Origin: Gymnogyps californianus
Taxonomy: Eukaryota > Chordata > Aves > Accipitriformes > Cathartidae
Assembly (NCBI RefSeq): GCF_018139145.2
Contig: NC_059480.1
Location: forward strand, 16,120,428 to 16,184,427
DNA length: 64,000 nucleotides
Direction of reading: 5' to 3'
A program made the translations under genes and the position numbers. Positions 11,975 through 25,183 of the stretch are shown here, piece after piece. Positions within the stretch are counted from its first letter, which is position 1; every line of letters starts with the position of its first letter. The notes beneath the pieces were generated by a model. It did no database searches and was not told the DNA's origin. It worked only from the letters and a program-made list of their open reading frames with translations.

Positions 11975-12520
11975 TAGGTAAACTATTCTAATAGTTGACT
12001 CATTAACAATCTATACTTTATTTCTAGCTTAGATGTAACTACCAGCTTCCAGTCTTTTGACTAAAGAGCCTTGTTAGATCTGCTACCATCTTGAGTTCTC
12101 TTCTACACAGGAGTTTGTAAGCTATGATCCACCCTTAATTTGCTCTTGAACAAAGAAAAAACAGAGTTTCTTAAATCACCTTTGGAGACTCCTCAGCTTG
12201 GGATCACCTGAACAGCACATTTCTAGATGTTTTCCAGCTTCTCAGGATCCTTTGGAAACATGAACACCAGAACCAGAAACAACAACAGTCTTACACCGCC
12301 CTGTAGAGACAATTTTGCTCAACATTCTTAAGACCACACATCCACAACCTGACACCAGAAGAATGATCTTACTCAATACCTAATTGTAACTTTAAGGTTT
12401 TTTTTTTTTTCAGTGTCACCTTTTTCAAAGGCAGTCTCCCACTTAGCAAACATGACCTACATGCCTTTTTTCCCCAAAAATATTTGGCCTTTCTTTCGGC
12501 ATCTCTCAGGTATGCTATTT
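11975..12520 (-). mobile_element. Decayed CR1-type LINE, 3' portion, antisense
   Basis: Read on the plus strand, successive landmarks match the reverse complement of a CR1/L3-type LINE 3' region in order: AAACTATTCTAATAGTTGAC (12 kb), TTATTTCTAGCTTAGATGTA, CAGCTTCCAGTCTTTTG, GAGCCTTGTTAGATC, CAGGAGTTTGTAAGC, GAGACTCCTCAGCTTGGGAT, TTTCCAGCTTCTCAGGATCC, then CCCTGTAGAGACAATTTTGC. The copy has many substitutions and small gaps and no open reverse-transcriptase frame, so it is a dead, old insertion. CR1 is the dominant LINE of birds, crocodilians and turtles. Exact subfamily and ends need a repeat-library search. Confidence 0.7.
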
Positions 12521-13944
12521 AGACGACCACACTTTGCCAAGAAGGAAAAATCTGTGTCTGTGTCTGATCTGTCAGGTCACTTTACCCCATTCTTCTAGAA
12601 CTCTGCTAAGACAGTTTTGCTGGTGACACTTCCCTTATTTTATTCGTCAGCCTTCCATACTTCACTGAGGGTTTCTTTACATAAAAAAACCTAACCCCAC
12701 AGCAAGCATTCCTGTCAGCCACCACTGATCCACAGCTCAGCAGGACTGGAGCACTCAGGAGGATGAAGCAGGGCAGCACCGATTAACTGGCCATAGCTAT
12801 TTTCTTCCAGGGATTTGGGGCTTCTTTGACAACAGTTTCATCCATTCACAGTGTGCAGTAAGGGAAGTCACAAAGTCCTTTATTCTTTTGCTTCCCTGGA
12901 AGACTAAAAAGTTTTGCTTAATTTTTACCCTGAAGAATAATAAATAATCAGGCAGTGATGCACTCATTTGACACATCCCTTGATTCGCATGCAGATTGGG
13001 TATCGGCAGGAACAGCAGGCTTCCCCAGAACATATGTGCAAATATTCAAGAATAGCAAACAACAAGGATAAACATAGTTGGACCAAACAGCTTTGCTGAA
13101 TAGAAGTGAATGTTTGCAAATGCTGCTTTGCAGTATTTGACCTGCACTAACGAGCACTCTGTATTCAATAACCTGGTCTTTCACACAAAGAAACCTTTCT
13201 GCTGAAGGGCATGCGCCTCTAGCTTCCCTGTGGGGCTTAAAAAGGGGTCCTGAATGAGCATCTCAGAGACAACACCAGGTTATTTTATATATATATAGCA
13301 TATAATTCCCCAAAGCAACCAGCTTAAACATGTATCCTTGATGAGAACTCGTATTTACTAATTATTGTCATTCATCAAATGAATCCACTGAGCCTTAATG
13401 CTGCGTTAGCATTAGAATTTGACATTGAACTATATGTTTTTTAACTTTCATAATTTGAACCTGGTCTGACTAATATATATTAATGGTGTATCCCTAGGAT
13501 GATCCACTAGAATCTACATCAATTGAAGAATGCTAGTAATTTTGAAGGGGACACTTCCATATTTTCCAGGAGTAAGCAAGAAAATTGAATATTAAGATTC
13601 TGCAAAAAATCCCTACAGCCAGCACTAGAAATTTACCTTCAGTGAAAGAATAATAATATTTATCTGGAGGAGCAGTGGCTTAGAACAGATGCTGCCAAGA
13701 TGAATGATTAATGCACATTAATTGTGGTAAGGAGTTTTCAATTTCAAGTGTTTTCAAATGAAAAAATAGAAGATTTGATAAAAATAAGAAAATCTACTCT
13801 TTTCCTTCAAGTACCTTTTAAATCTTTTTTTTTTGCCTTCTGAAAAACAAAAGAATTTGCATCTAAGTGACATTTTTAGTAAAACACATGGTCCACTGAG
13901 CTGGAGTCAATTTCTGACTTTTCAATTGCCAATTTATCCCCATC

Positions 13945-13969
13945 AAAAAAAAAAAAAAAAAAAAAAAAA
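13945..13969. repeat. Poly-A tract (A25)
   Basis: Twenty-five A, then G and six more A. It could be the tail of an old retrocopy, but nothing upstream is recognisable. Confidence 0.9.
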
Positions 13970-14583
13970 GAAAAAAGTCAAGGAAAGGGAAATGGGAAGG
14001 ATACAGTCTGGGAAGAAAGGAGCTTCCAGACAGCTCTAGCATACTAATAAACAGACGAAGCAACCCAGAAAGACCTTCCTCTTTGGCAATGTTGGTTTGA
14101 GCAACATCAACAGTTGCCAAGGAATGAAAGCAACATCTGGTACAGGAAGTTTGGAACTGGGTTTCATTCATTTTCAGCTTTCAGAAATAAAATACTAATG
14201 CTGGTCAGAAAATTGTTTTAGTTTGCATTTTCTTTTATCTGCATGTAGATTTGCAATGGGGGAAGGGACTTTTTTAGTACAGAAAATAAGATCTGAATAC
14301 CAAAACCAGCCATTCTCCTCACACAGATTCACACAGAATAAAAACACAAGCTCGAGGCCCAGCGTGCCCTGCCAGCTGTTGTACAGCCGTAACCAACATG
14401 CATCGCTGAGTACTGCTGCCTAGCTGGACGAACAATCTGGGACTCATGCATCACTGGTTTGTGTGCAAGGCACATCATTTCCAGAATTGTGTCAAGCACC
14501 ACAAGTAACATTACACACATGCCGCTAACCACCCAGCTCTCCCTGGAAGAGACCATTCACCTCAGACACAAAAACCAACCCAG

Positions 14584-14601
14584 AAAAAAAAAAAAAAAAA
14601 A
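14584..14601. repeat. Poly-A tract (A18)
   Basis: Eighteen A followed by an A- and C-rich stretch. No retrocopy is recognisable upstream. Confidence 0.9.
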
Positions 14602-16008
14602 CAAACCCCAAAAACCCCAGGAGACATCCTCCTTTTCTGCCTTTCAAGAATCCTCTCTAAAATCAGATGTGAGAAAACTACCTCATTTATCCATGAGTGC
14701 ACTGAAATTTTTACCTGAACCTCTCCTTTTCTTTGATTTTACTTCAACAAAAGTCTCTTTTCTATTAAGTGCTTCATCAGACAGTCACGCAAAATGCTGC
14801 ATAAAAACAACCTAAATGCATCTTAAAGCTCCTTCAATTTGTCAGCCTCTGTTTTTGTTCTAGCTCTTGTTTCTTAACACCCTGCTGAGATGCAACTTGC
14901 TTGTTCGAGCAGGGAATTCCTCAGTTTCACCTGGCTGACACTGTTTCTTCCCTTGGGACAAGCGAATGCTTTCTGACAGAGAATAAAATAGAACAAGACG
15001 TTTTTGGGGAAGCTAGCTAGTGACATCCTTTTTCCTCTGCAAACTGAGCACAAGGTCAGAGAAGACATTTCTGTTTTGAAATCAGCCCCATCACTGTGAA
15101 GGTGTTGGGAGATTTTTTGAGAGATGACTGATGCCCAGATTCACCCCTGGAGTCTGAAGACAAGATCCTACCATTATAACGAACTAATCCAAACTCCCAA
15201 TTTAATGGAGAGTGGGGAACACTGGTGTAAATGTGAGGTTTCCAGCTCCACTCAAAATACATAGTAAGGAGAGTTAAGCACGTTGGCACACTTCGCTTCC
15301 ACAGACCAAACTTTGGTGGGGAGGAAGGCTGACTGTTGTCAGAGGCACCTGAATTTGTTTCATGCCCAACCCATTGCCCATCATTTCCTTAGTAAAGAGA
15401 ATATTGCATTACTAAGTCTTTTACACCGACTCTGTCTGTAAGCTTTTCCTATCCATTCATTCACAAGGCAACAGATGAGAATCAAACTGCCCACAGAGAG
15501 AACAATAAAGCCTCAGACAAAGGAAGAGTCACAATTACAAGTATCAATCTCCATGAAAGATGCCAGGTGTCAGCATCAACGAGAACATCTCAACAGCCTT
15601 GATAGGACTGCAGGAAGACAGTGTCCCCATTTTCAATGCTAAATTTAATCAAGATACTATGTACCATGCAAAGCCTGGCCAAAGATTATATACAGCTGAA
15701 TCTGCCAAGTTACCTAGTATGAATTGTGAACAATTAAATGAAGAAAACTTGAATTTACTTTGATATCAGTAGCAAGTGTTCACTTTATAAGGTACAAAAG
15801 CTGAAATTGCCCCAGATTTCATGTATTTTGTTTCCATAGAGACTCTTCATAGCTCTGCACAAACCACAATGCTGCTTCCTCAGTACAGCCTGTGAAGCAA
15901 ACTGTTGATCAACATAAAGGAAGATAGGGGCCCTGTTTAATTAGCATAAGTCAGGAGAGCTCCCACTGATAATTGAGCTATATGGTCCCCAGGCCTGAAT
16001 TTTGTATC

Positions 16009-16027
16009 GGGGGGGGGGGTGTGTGTG
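16009..16027. repeat. G11 homopolymer with short GT run
   Basis: Eleven G followed by GT repeats. A simple, probably length-variable tract. Confidence 0.9.
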
Positions 16028-18859
16028 GAATTTCAAGCACAGAACACACAGCATCAGGAGTTTCCAGCACCTGAGTAACCCCTCCAAAACACTGCAGGGA
16101 AAAAGTGTGCCAGAAAGAGCAGAGAGGTCGTTCGAGGCTGGGAAAGTGAGTCAATGCCTACGTAGAAGGTGAAGAAGAGGCAGCTGCCAGGTCAAAAAGA
16201 AACGGGATGGTTTGAAGCAGAAGGATAAGGTTAATACAAAGCTTAGCTCCAGCATGCAGTTTCCAGCTTGCCTAAATTTATCTCTTACTACTCAGTATTT
16301 CTCCATAATTATATGGCTAGATACAAGGCCTGCTGAAAACAGAGGAGCCTGAAATGAGGGATCTAATCATCTACTAATTCAGAACAGGGAACAATATATT
16401 ACTCAGTTAACTGCACTAAGAAATCTTCTTCCAGGGTGAAAACAAATGGGCACAGCTGGAAAAAAACGAATCAAGTTGGGAGGTGAACCCTATTTCACAT
16501 TTGTATCAAGGAACATATTTGAGCGAGCAATCTTTTCTGTCATTATTTTCCTTAGTTGTTTCCTTTCAATAACAGCAACCAAATAATAAAGGCAACTAAG
16601 AGTATGTTCCTTACAACAAGCAGCATTCCTTATGGAGCAGCAGCAGCTCTGGGAAGATAATGTCATCAATCTGAGAGAGGAAACAAACATGCTTTGTCCA
16701 AAGTGTTAGCACTGGACCTTGCTTGGTTTTTCAAATGAATATTTTCAAATTAAGTCTTCAAAGAATGCAAGCAAAATATTTATTACAAACTTTACTCAAA
16801 GTCTATTGTTTCTTGAAAACAGATTTAATTAAATAGTGAGCACCAATAAACAAATCAAGTAAATATATTTATTAGAAAGACAGAACCAGAAACCAGAGAA
16901 AAATAAACCTAAAAGACTTAGGGAAACACCCTTAAACTCCATTTTAATAATCAACTCTTACTTTCAAAGCTTTCTTGCTTTCTTCAGAAAGAAATGATCA
17001 TTCTTTGGACCCATCTCCTACAGGAGCACACCATAAACCTGTCACAGAACTTAACACACATGACCCATCTAGGGACCATTTTCTAGTTCTAAAGAGGCCA
17101 GGGCCAATTCTCTCGCCCTCCCCTGAGTTAGGCCTTACCCACAGGGGAATGTCTTGAGGGGTTATACCAATATGGTTGTACGTTGGTTACCTCTGTCTAT
17201 CCTTAGGACTGCACTCCTGGTACATCATGAGAGTTTCATTTAAACTTCCCTCCCATGTCTTAGCAAATCTATTGGTTTAAAGTCAGAGCTTTACCAACCC
17301 TAAATGGTATCACCGGGAAAGAAGAAAGGAAAAGATGAGTAAGGAGAGGAGTCAATCACTCCTTTTTATGCACCACAGTTGAGCTAATGCTAGAGGTGCA
17401 TTAAATGCGGAAGATTAAACTGACTAAAAAATTCCCTTTAGTGGAATGTAACTGAATAATTTGCGATATCCTTAAAGTCTTAGGACCCTGAGTTAAGCCT
17501 AGGCTTCTAAAGCTCTCCAAGCAAGAGGAATCAATATTCAATTTCACAAAGATTATTTCACAATAATCCCACGTGCACTAATGTATGGATTTCTGGCCTG
17601 AGTCGGAACAGCATGTCACCGCCAGACACCAAGCGTGGCTGAACCCTGGAGTTACAGGAGTCACCCTGCATGGGTTGGCCCCACAGGGATGTCACACAGC
17701 AGGACCAGCCTGTACCACTTTTCCACCCACCTTTGCACACCTGTGGGCATGCCAGAGTGTTAAAGGAGGAGCCACTGGATGCATTTCGGGTGCCAGGTGA
17801 CTTGCACCAAGCAAGAGCTACACAGTGGTTCTGTTGCTACCAACTTGCCTTCACACAAAGAACAGATCAGATTCACAAGGCTAGATGAAAGCAGATACAT
17901 ATTTTCAGGCATTTGCCTCAAGCAAGAGATCTTCAAGGCAGAGCAGCCAGCCATTCAGTGAAGTCTTTCTGACCTTCTGCATATGGGACTATTAAATTTC
18001 GGTTCTCATTTATATATAAAACCTCTTTGACAGAAAAGATTGCCAAGTCCAGAAAATTTTTAACTGCATTTCACCCTGGACAGAATAAGGCAGTTGAAGT
18101 GATGTTGATTTATTAATGCTCAGAGCACACAGGTTATGACCTGAAGAGATTAGAAAAACATCTCAGAAATACACTCTGCTTTGGATGAGTCTTACTTTGA
18201 TATCTTTTTTTTAAAGGTGTGAATAAAAAAAAAATATTCTTAATAAAAGCTTTATTATTCAAATTAAAGGATTTTAATCCATATATGGTTGGATACCAAG
18301 GAGAAAAGAATATTGTAAACACATCCTGACCATGCAAAGCACATGGAAAGGGTAACAGGTGGCATAGGGGGTGCAAAGAAATTACCACAGATTAAATGGC
18401 TGTAAAAAAACAAAACCAAAAACAAACCCACAAAACCTTAATATTCTAGTGTCATAGGACAGCCATCCCTCCTGAGAACAGTGGCAGAAAAAGGTGCAGA
18501 TCTTATAACAACAGCTTTCAATAGTTCCTGAGTTTACAGACATAACCTTATAGCTGTAGAAGAGTGTCTATATTTAAGAAACTAAGAGGAAGAACACACT
18601 AATGTATGTGGCGAGAGATCTATTAGGCTGACTTCAATAGCCTTCAAGTCTTTAGAGTAGGTTTTGAAGCAAGGTATATTGTGAGTGCATGGAGACCAGA
18701 CTGAAACACAATGTGTGTTAACTACAGGGAGTTTGAATTTGACTGACCCAACATCCTTCGCTGTCGGGAGAGGCGAAGGAGATCTGGGCACTATAACTTT
18801 TACCAAAGCAGTAGGTTGCATTTGCAACGATTACTTCCCAACCTAACTTCACAATTACT

Positions 18860-19580
18860 TTCTAACAATGAGAACAGTTGTATATAGATGACATTTGCAA
18901 ATGACACCAACTTTGTTGGCTTTAACAGGACAGCAGTAACTGGAGTATCACGCGGGCATGGATGACGTTGACTGCTCAATTAACAGAAGTGGTATTTAAA
19001 TATAAAACCAGTATAAAAATAGATTCATTTTGGGATAAAAACTGAATTTCCATTATAAGCTACATGCTTATCGTTGGAAACGTTTGAGGAGGAAGAGATG
19101 TGGATCCTATGACAACTGAATTACCATAATGAAGCCACAAAGAAGGTCACTGTGATCCCAGAATGCTTCAGAGGAGATCTAGCCCCTGGAAGAGTGGTGG
19201 TGCTAGATACCACGTACAAAGCACCTGTGAGGTATTTATCCAAGAATATGTATATAGTTCAAGCACAATTTAGAAAAGACAAACTCATTCTAGAAGAGGG
19301 TAGGAGGAGGACTCTTAGTATGGTTTAAGTAACGGAAAGACTGCTTTAGGAGAACTAAACAAGCTGGGTTAATTTAGCCTGTCAAAATGAAGGCTAAGAG
19401 GGGATGCAATCCCTTTGCTTCAGGATTAAACAGTAAGAAGAGAAGAACTATTGGAGCTAAAAGACAATGCTGTATGAAACAGCTGCTGAATACACTTGGG
19501 CTGGAAGTCAGAAGGCAGGTTTTAGCTCTCAGAGGAACAGGGCTGAGGATTAACTGGTTCCTAATAGGACAACTGAAAAA
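18860..19580 (+). mobile_element. Decayed CR1-type LINE, 3' portion, sense
   Basis: Landmarks follow the 3' part of CR1-like LINEs in order: TAGATGACATTTGCAAATGA and ACACCAACTTTG (18.89 kb), a 'tggtgctagataccacgtac' join, AAAGCACCTGTGAGG, GTATATAGTTCAAGCA, CTCATTCTAGAAGAGGGTAG, GAGAACTAAACAAGCTGGG, TTTAGCCTGTCAAAATGAAG, GCTAAGAGGGGATGCAATCC, TTGGGCTGGAAGTCAGAAGG, GGTTTTAGCTCTCAGAGGAA, then TGGTTCCTAATAGGAC. This collinear match over about 700 bases is the clearest transposon relic in the window. Frames are broken throughout, so it cannot encode a working protein. The 5' end is truncated, as is usual for CR1. Confidence 0.8.
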
Positions 19581-20219
19581 GGAAAATTCAACCTGCCTGG
19601 CGATGCAGGCTGCTCGCTTGGCAAAAGGGCTTGTACTGTCTGTGCTGGCAGGGTAACCTGCTCACAGGCCTCGGTTCCCAAAACCTCTTAGAAAATATTT
19701 GGAGAGTGCACTAAACTTCTTAAGAGGACTACAAGATAGTTACTGAATTCCCCAGATAGCAATCGGCATCGCAGTCCTGCAGCCAGCGTGGGCAGCCTTA
19801 GAAGTAATTTTCTTTTTTTTTTTTTGCAACTTGCCTGAACATCCCATAAAAAGAGGAATTACTACAGTGAAAGAGAGAAATTGATTATGCAGATAGTACT
19901 GTCAAATGCAGGAGGAAAACAAACTAGAAAAAATAGAGCAGAATAAATTGTTTCTGGAATCTCACAGTGAGTTACATTTTAAAAAAGAAAAACACAGGAG
20001 ATAAAAGTGAGAGAAGGGCAAGGTGATTTTTTTTTTTTTTTAAAAGTTTCCACTGTTCTTTTATACCAAAAGACACACTTATATGATTGGGTTTTTTTTC
20101 CCCCCTGCACAAACATGAATATCCTGGGAAACCATAGGCAAATTACCCAAACAAAAAGAATGCTAGAAATACCGTTTAGCTGAAGAACCAATCAATAAAA
20201 CTTCTCAGAAGAAAAACTT
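19581..20219. other. Unique non-coding sequence with poly-T tracts
   Basis: No gene seen. Poly-T tracts lie near 19811-19825 and 20027-20042. The GC-richer start (19581-19680) may be the badly decayed end of the preceding CR1 relic. Confidence 0.6.
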
Positions 20220-20760
20220 ATCTGCATCCTGTTTGAGATTGACATGGGAGGTATTAATATTGTATGTGCTTGTCTAGTGGATAAGATAATCAAGCACCAT
20301 CAAAATGCAAAGCAGCTCCTGCAACTTCTCCAGCAGTAAAAATCTGCTTTTCCATCTGAATTCCCTTTCTCCTGCAATGCCATCTAGAGGAAACCAGACA
20401 GATAAAAGGGAGGGCAGAGACAAAGGGATGAGAAGGCGGCAGGTACCGCGTGAAGCCGAAGCTTCCCCCAGACCTAGCTAATGAAATGAATTAGGCTTTC
20501 CAATTTATGAAGCCATTAGAAGAAGAGCAAGCCTTGGCTCCGACGCCTCGCTGGTACTTGCATAACAAATCGCATTTGAACAGCGGATGACTCAGCAAGA
20601 GGATTTCCCACGACACCTTCCTAAGAAAGGCACCGTCTCTGTATTACGGGTCTCTGGCTGCTGAAGAAATCCTCATGAATTGCATCCCTTCTCCTACAAT
20701 TTAAATATGCAAATGTATCAAAGAAAAATCCTTAAACATCCCAGATTTGACAGGGGGAAT
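20220..20760. promoter_or_regulatory. Candidate enhancer: CpG-retaining block with AP-1/NF-E2 and octamer sites
   Basis: About 12 CpG fall between 20437 and 20650, against near absence in the flanks. The block holds ATGACTCAGCA (20587-20597), which fits the NF-E2/antioxidant-response consensus, a perfect octamer ATGCAAAT (20707-20714), and a homeodomain-type cluster GCTAATGAAATGAATTAGG (20478-20496). It has no repeat similarity and no long frame. CpG retention plus mixed AP-1, POU and homeodomain motifs is typical of active conserved regulatory DNA. This is inference from motif content; conservation and chromatin data are needed. Confidence 0.35.
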
Positions 20761-20839
20761 AAAGGAAAAAGAAAAATCAGGAACTAAAATTTACAGTGAG
20801 TCGCAGACACCTCCAGGCAAACCAGCACAGTGCCAGGAA

Positions 20840-21018
20840 TTTGGTTAGGGAAAAGTTTAGACCCCAGTTTGCACCCTCATCCATACAGTGTCCTTGCTGG
20901 GACCTTGGGTACTCACTTAAGCTCTCTGTAATTCAGCTCCCCAATAATTTCTTCTCAGAGGGGTTGTAAGTGTTTATGAAAGACTAAGTCTTTGAGACAC
21001 TCGGAAGACAGGCACTTC
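20840..21018 (+). repeat. Decayed MIR-like SINE with LINE-type tail
   Basis: TTGCTGGGACCTTGGGTACT, CACTTAAGCTCTCTG, TTCAGCTCCCCAATAA, then CAGAGGGGTTGTAAGTGTTT, CTTTGAGACACTCGGAAG and GACAGGCACTT follow the amniote MIR-like SINE order 'gtgaccttgggcaagtca, cctctctgtgcctcag, ccccatctgt, cacaggggtgttgtgagg, ctttgagatcctctgatg, aaaggcgct'. The tail match from 20960 on is good. The head before 20885 is poorly preserved, so the left boundary is approximate. Confidence 0.7.
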
Positions 21019-21336
21019 TGCACACTCAGTGTTACATTTTTCACCATCAGCTTTAGCCTTGTTTTGTACAGCAGCAGAGACTGCAGTCACCAGCTCTTCA
21101 TTCCACAGGGACTAACACAAGATCAAGCAGTGCTAAAACTTCACAATAGGTTTGCCACATGCAATACAGAGTGCTATTGGAAATGCATCACTTTTTTGCC
21201 CTACACGGAATTTAAACCATTCCTCTCAGATCACAGTTCCCAAATACTGCTAATGTAGATGTTTCTATCTGAGGGCTCAAGCTTTCTCCTCACAGTTCCC
21301 CTGGCCTTTAAAAATTAATCACAGTCAAACTGGAGG

Positions 21337-21377
21337 AAAAAAAAAGAAAAAAAGAAAAAAAAAAAAAAAAGAAAAAC
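21337..21377. repeat. A-rich simple repeat
   Basis: Runs of A interrupted by single G, ending with A16-17 and GAAAAA. Low-complexity tract. Confidence 0.9.
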
Positions 21378-24300
21378 TTTCAAAGGTTTTAGGGAATAGA
21401 ACTGTTCAGAGTATTTTGTTTTGACAACCACTGGCTGCCGTTGTTTTCCTGAAAATTTAGAGGACATTTTTAAGCCATAAGTTTGATGAAACTAGCAATA
21501 AATAAGGCCATGTTAACAAATCTTGATGCTTTTATTAAAATGCCTGAGCAAAAGAAAAAAAGAAACGTTATTCAGGTCTGGACACTGCCTGATTTTTTCA
21601 CTGGCATAAAAACTTTAAAGGACCTTTTGAGTAGTGCACATTTTAAGTGAATTTGCTTTTTTAGCAAAAAGTTAAAGAAAAGATAGCTTCCTCTGTTAAA
21701 GTGAAGGGAAAGGAAAGGAAGAGGGCGAGAGCTCTGAATGCACTGCTCAAACACAGATTCTTGTGACTGACAGAAATCTCAATTCTGTATGAAATCTATT
21801 GTTCAAGGCTGGGCTTGCAGACAGTTAGCTTAAAAGCAGGAAAGTTTTACCTTGTGTTCAAGGACAAGCATTACCCAGACATCAAGAACTGAGGGAACAA
21901 ACAGCCCTGGTACAGCACATCCAGAGTACAGAAGGCTGCTGGGGCCTGTGGATGGCTATCAGTTTTAGGAAGATGTGTCACATCCATTTCTACAAGGAGT
22001 TTCAGCACTTTTACAAAAATAATCCATGTTTTCTGCCAGTTAATATATTTTACAAATTTTTTTGGTGGAATGCATCAGTTGCCTACAAGAAAGAAGCTCT
22101 TCCTAACGTCTACCCCATAGCCACACCTAGGCAAGATTCCATCATGGAGGTACTAGGATGGATGGGGTATTAAAACTGAGATGTAGTTATAAAAAACATC
22201 ATCTTTATAAACAAGACCTTAGGTAGCCTGTTGGGAAGTCTTGGTCTCTGCCAAAGGTGTGACAATCCAATTCCCAAGGCTCTACTTCAGAAAGAGCGAT
22301 TTGTGTTTCAGAAGGTAAATGGAAAGCCTGAGTCATCCTGAGTCGGCCCTACTTTTCAAGAACAGTGTCCTGATCAGTATTTTTTAGTAAGTCACCAAAA
22401 TAACAGTCCCTTGTTTCTCCTCTTCCAGGTGAAACTTGAAACAGTTCAATTTATCAGTGCTGAAGAGGACTTCTGTACCTGCTGATTATAAGCACAAACA
22501 AATACTATTTCCAAATCTTTCTTACAACAAACTCCAGAAATCTTTCCCTCTCCTAACACAGAATTTCTGCAGTTCTTACAGAAACAACCATCAGGAATTT
22601 GAAAAATATATGAGGTGAGAAAGACTAGTCAGCACCCTCTAATTTCTCAATTCATAGAGCAGTTTCTAGGTCACTTCCAGTTCCCCACCAAGCACACCAC
22701 AGGAACCCTTCAATGCCTCTCCCTCATCCTTCAGCATTCAGCCTTTATTGACCAAGTTGCAATCAGGAGATGTCCACGTACCAGCCACATGCCAGCCCCA
22801 TCAGCTTCCAAGCAAGACAAACCCCATTTTGGGCTGGATGCAGCAGCAGTGACAATGGTGCAGCAGCCATGCACTGACACAGTGCACCAGACCCTGCTTA
22901 AGAGCACACATTCCCTCTTCCTGCAGGGCTAATTGTATCATATTTCTTTTGTTCTACAGGTACCTCTGTCTCCTCTTATTTATTTATCTTTATGTATTAG
23001 TGGAAAAAAACCCAAGGAATTCAAATAGACTTCCTACGCATCAGCTGCTTTGGTAACCCTTACTAGTTTGCAGGATGGTTGTTCCCCCTGCTCGCAGCTT
23101 GGCAACATCCACGTCCCCTACTTTCCCATCAAAAAACCCAAGTCCTTTCACCCTCTGCCTTGAAGCCAGTTTGAATCAGTGGCACAGAAACAGGCACCAG
23201 GACATCTCTAAGTGCAGTATAGAGACAGATATATCTTCTTTCATGAAGCAGCTACTCTGCTGCACAGACCAGACTGCGAGCTCTCCCAGCAAAGCCACCC
23301 CTACATGGAAGACATCATCTCAGCTTGCTACCCCAGGGACAGCAAAGGCTAGTTTCTATAGTTACACTCTGAAACTCACAAATGATTTTTTTTTTTTTTA
23401 AAGCACAAAACAGGTAATCAATTTACAAAGAGAAATGCCTCCCTTTATGAGCTTGGGAGAGCTCAGGCTCATAGAGGAAAACAGCGTATTTGCTGCCCAC
23501 ACATGAGTGACTCTGACCTACAGCTGTGCACAGGCTAGGGGATTTTAAATCTACTGGGACCTGATCGTGTAGCCGCAGTTCATTCAAGTATGCACTACAA
23601 ACTAGTGCTGGCAGCACTGTGGAGCCCTAAATATTTAGTAACACTGATACATTGTAGTGCACCATTCTCAGAATGAGCCGAGATACTGTTTTAATTTGTT
23701 CTGTCACAAAACAAGGAAAGTGAAAATCAGAAACGACTGTAACAAGAACACACCAGAGCCACTGCTTAAAATGGATAAAATTGGATCTGATTTTTATCCT
23801 TTGTAGAGTGGTTCTCAATCAGAGAATTTCAGATTTTAGACTATACATGCCATGGTTTTAAAATCTGTTCTAGAAACTTTTCTATAATTATAGAAGAGTT
23901 TCAGCAAAATACAACAGTTGGGTCAACGAAGGAGTGGCAACTGCTGCAAAGCGGTGATTATCCTCTAAGGGTTGCAGAGAGGTTAATTTGCCAAAGAGCT
24001 TATCAGAGGTAACTCCAGCTGCTAAGCTAGGGAAGGGTGGGCTCTGAGCACTGAGGCTTTGAGGTGGATTCAAAAGAAACAGGTTCTCCAGAAACAGAAA
24101 GCTGGGCTGGGAGCAAGTTTGCAGCTCGTTCTCAGCCAGATGGGCACTGGCACCAGGGGCAAGAAGCACAGCCACACTGGCAGGCACCCACCTCCTCCTG
24201 GGTGGAAAGGGATTGGAGAGATGCCTTGACTCTGGGGACACTGTACGTTTTTTTAGTAATCCTTTATCTACTAGCGAAAGAGAAGGTTGTATTCCTTCAC

Positions 24301-25072
24301 TGGGAGCAAAAGGGACAGCAAAGAAATGTGAGATAAATCATACCCGACACCATTTTTAATACATTCCTCTGAAAAGATGGCTAGACCAAAAGATGTCCAT
24401 GTACTAACCTTGATTGAGAGGTTATTTGTGCCCAATAAACAAACAAAAATAAAAAAGATTCAAGAAGAGATCATCCTTAAAAAAAAAAATATTACTTTTG
24501 TTACACTGCCAATATCAGAGCATGCTTTGGCTTTTGGCTAAGCCAGGACAGAGGCAAGAAGGCAGTTTAAGTAATTCAGAGCACCGCTTCCTTCTGGAAA
24601 GTTACTTTTGAAATCAAAGGTCACAGTATTGTCCTAAGAAAAAGGTTTCTTGTAACTTGTGCTCTGTTTTTATTCCATGAGCCTTTAGGCATGAGATTTC
24701 TCTGGCAGCTTAGGCTATGCTCAGTACATCTCCAAACTTTCTAAACAATTCCCAAAGTAAGTCGAGGGGAAAAATTAGCTTTGAAGGATGTTGGCATCCA
24801 GCTTTCAATAACTGCTGGAAAAAAGATGCTTTGCAGGGCACAAGTGTCTCTGCAAATCTTTGCCTAGGCAATCCTTGACGGCAAAAAGTATTGAATGAGA
24901 CTTTGCAAAGTGACTATAAAAGAGGACAGAGTACCACAAGTCATGGGTTTAGGGCTTTCTTGCCTGGTATTAGGACTCTATTGTAAGGTGCCCTGGGGAA
25001 ATCTCAGCATGTTTTGTAAGCATTTCCATTTCATCTTGAAAATGCTTTCCACTCCCCACACCATATTAGTTT

Positions 25073-25114
25073 AAAAAAAAAAAAAAAAAAAAAAGAGAGA
25101 GAGAGAGAGAGAGA
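25073..25114. repeat. A22 followed by (GA)10
   Basis: Twenty-two A run directly into ten GA units. A second A22 tract starts 69 bases later. Confidence 0.9.
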
Positions 25115-25183
25115 CACTCTTGCATTTTAGCACTAGAGAAAAGGGAGCCCAGTGAGAAGAGTCACTTATTTAAGAGCTGCCCT

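Larger units (their letters stand above)
12521..18859. other. A-rich unique non-coding sequence with poly-A tracts
   Basis: No gene is supported. It holds poly-A tracts at 13945-13969 and 14584-14601 and a G11 tract at 16009-16019. Hand counts of three lines gave strong A excess (for example 30 A to 7 T at 15481). Open frames reach 118 codons (14459-14815), but that one opens on TTG and contains a poly-A lysine run. Confidence 0.7.

Noticed and set aside
12390..12515. Poly-T followed by CAG and a later CAG/GTATG, looking like acceptor-exon-donor
   Set aside because: The segment lies inside the antisense CR1 relic and is explained by it.
22075..22175. Possible LINE 3' fragment
   Set aside because: Only scattered words resemble a CR1-like tail; not collinear enough to call.
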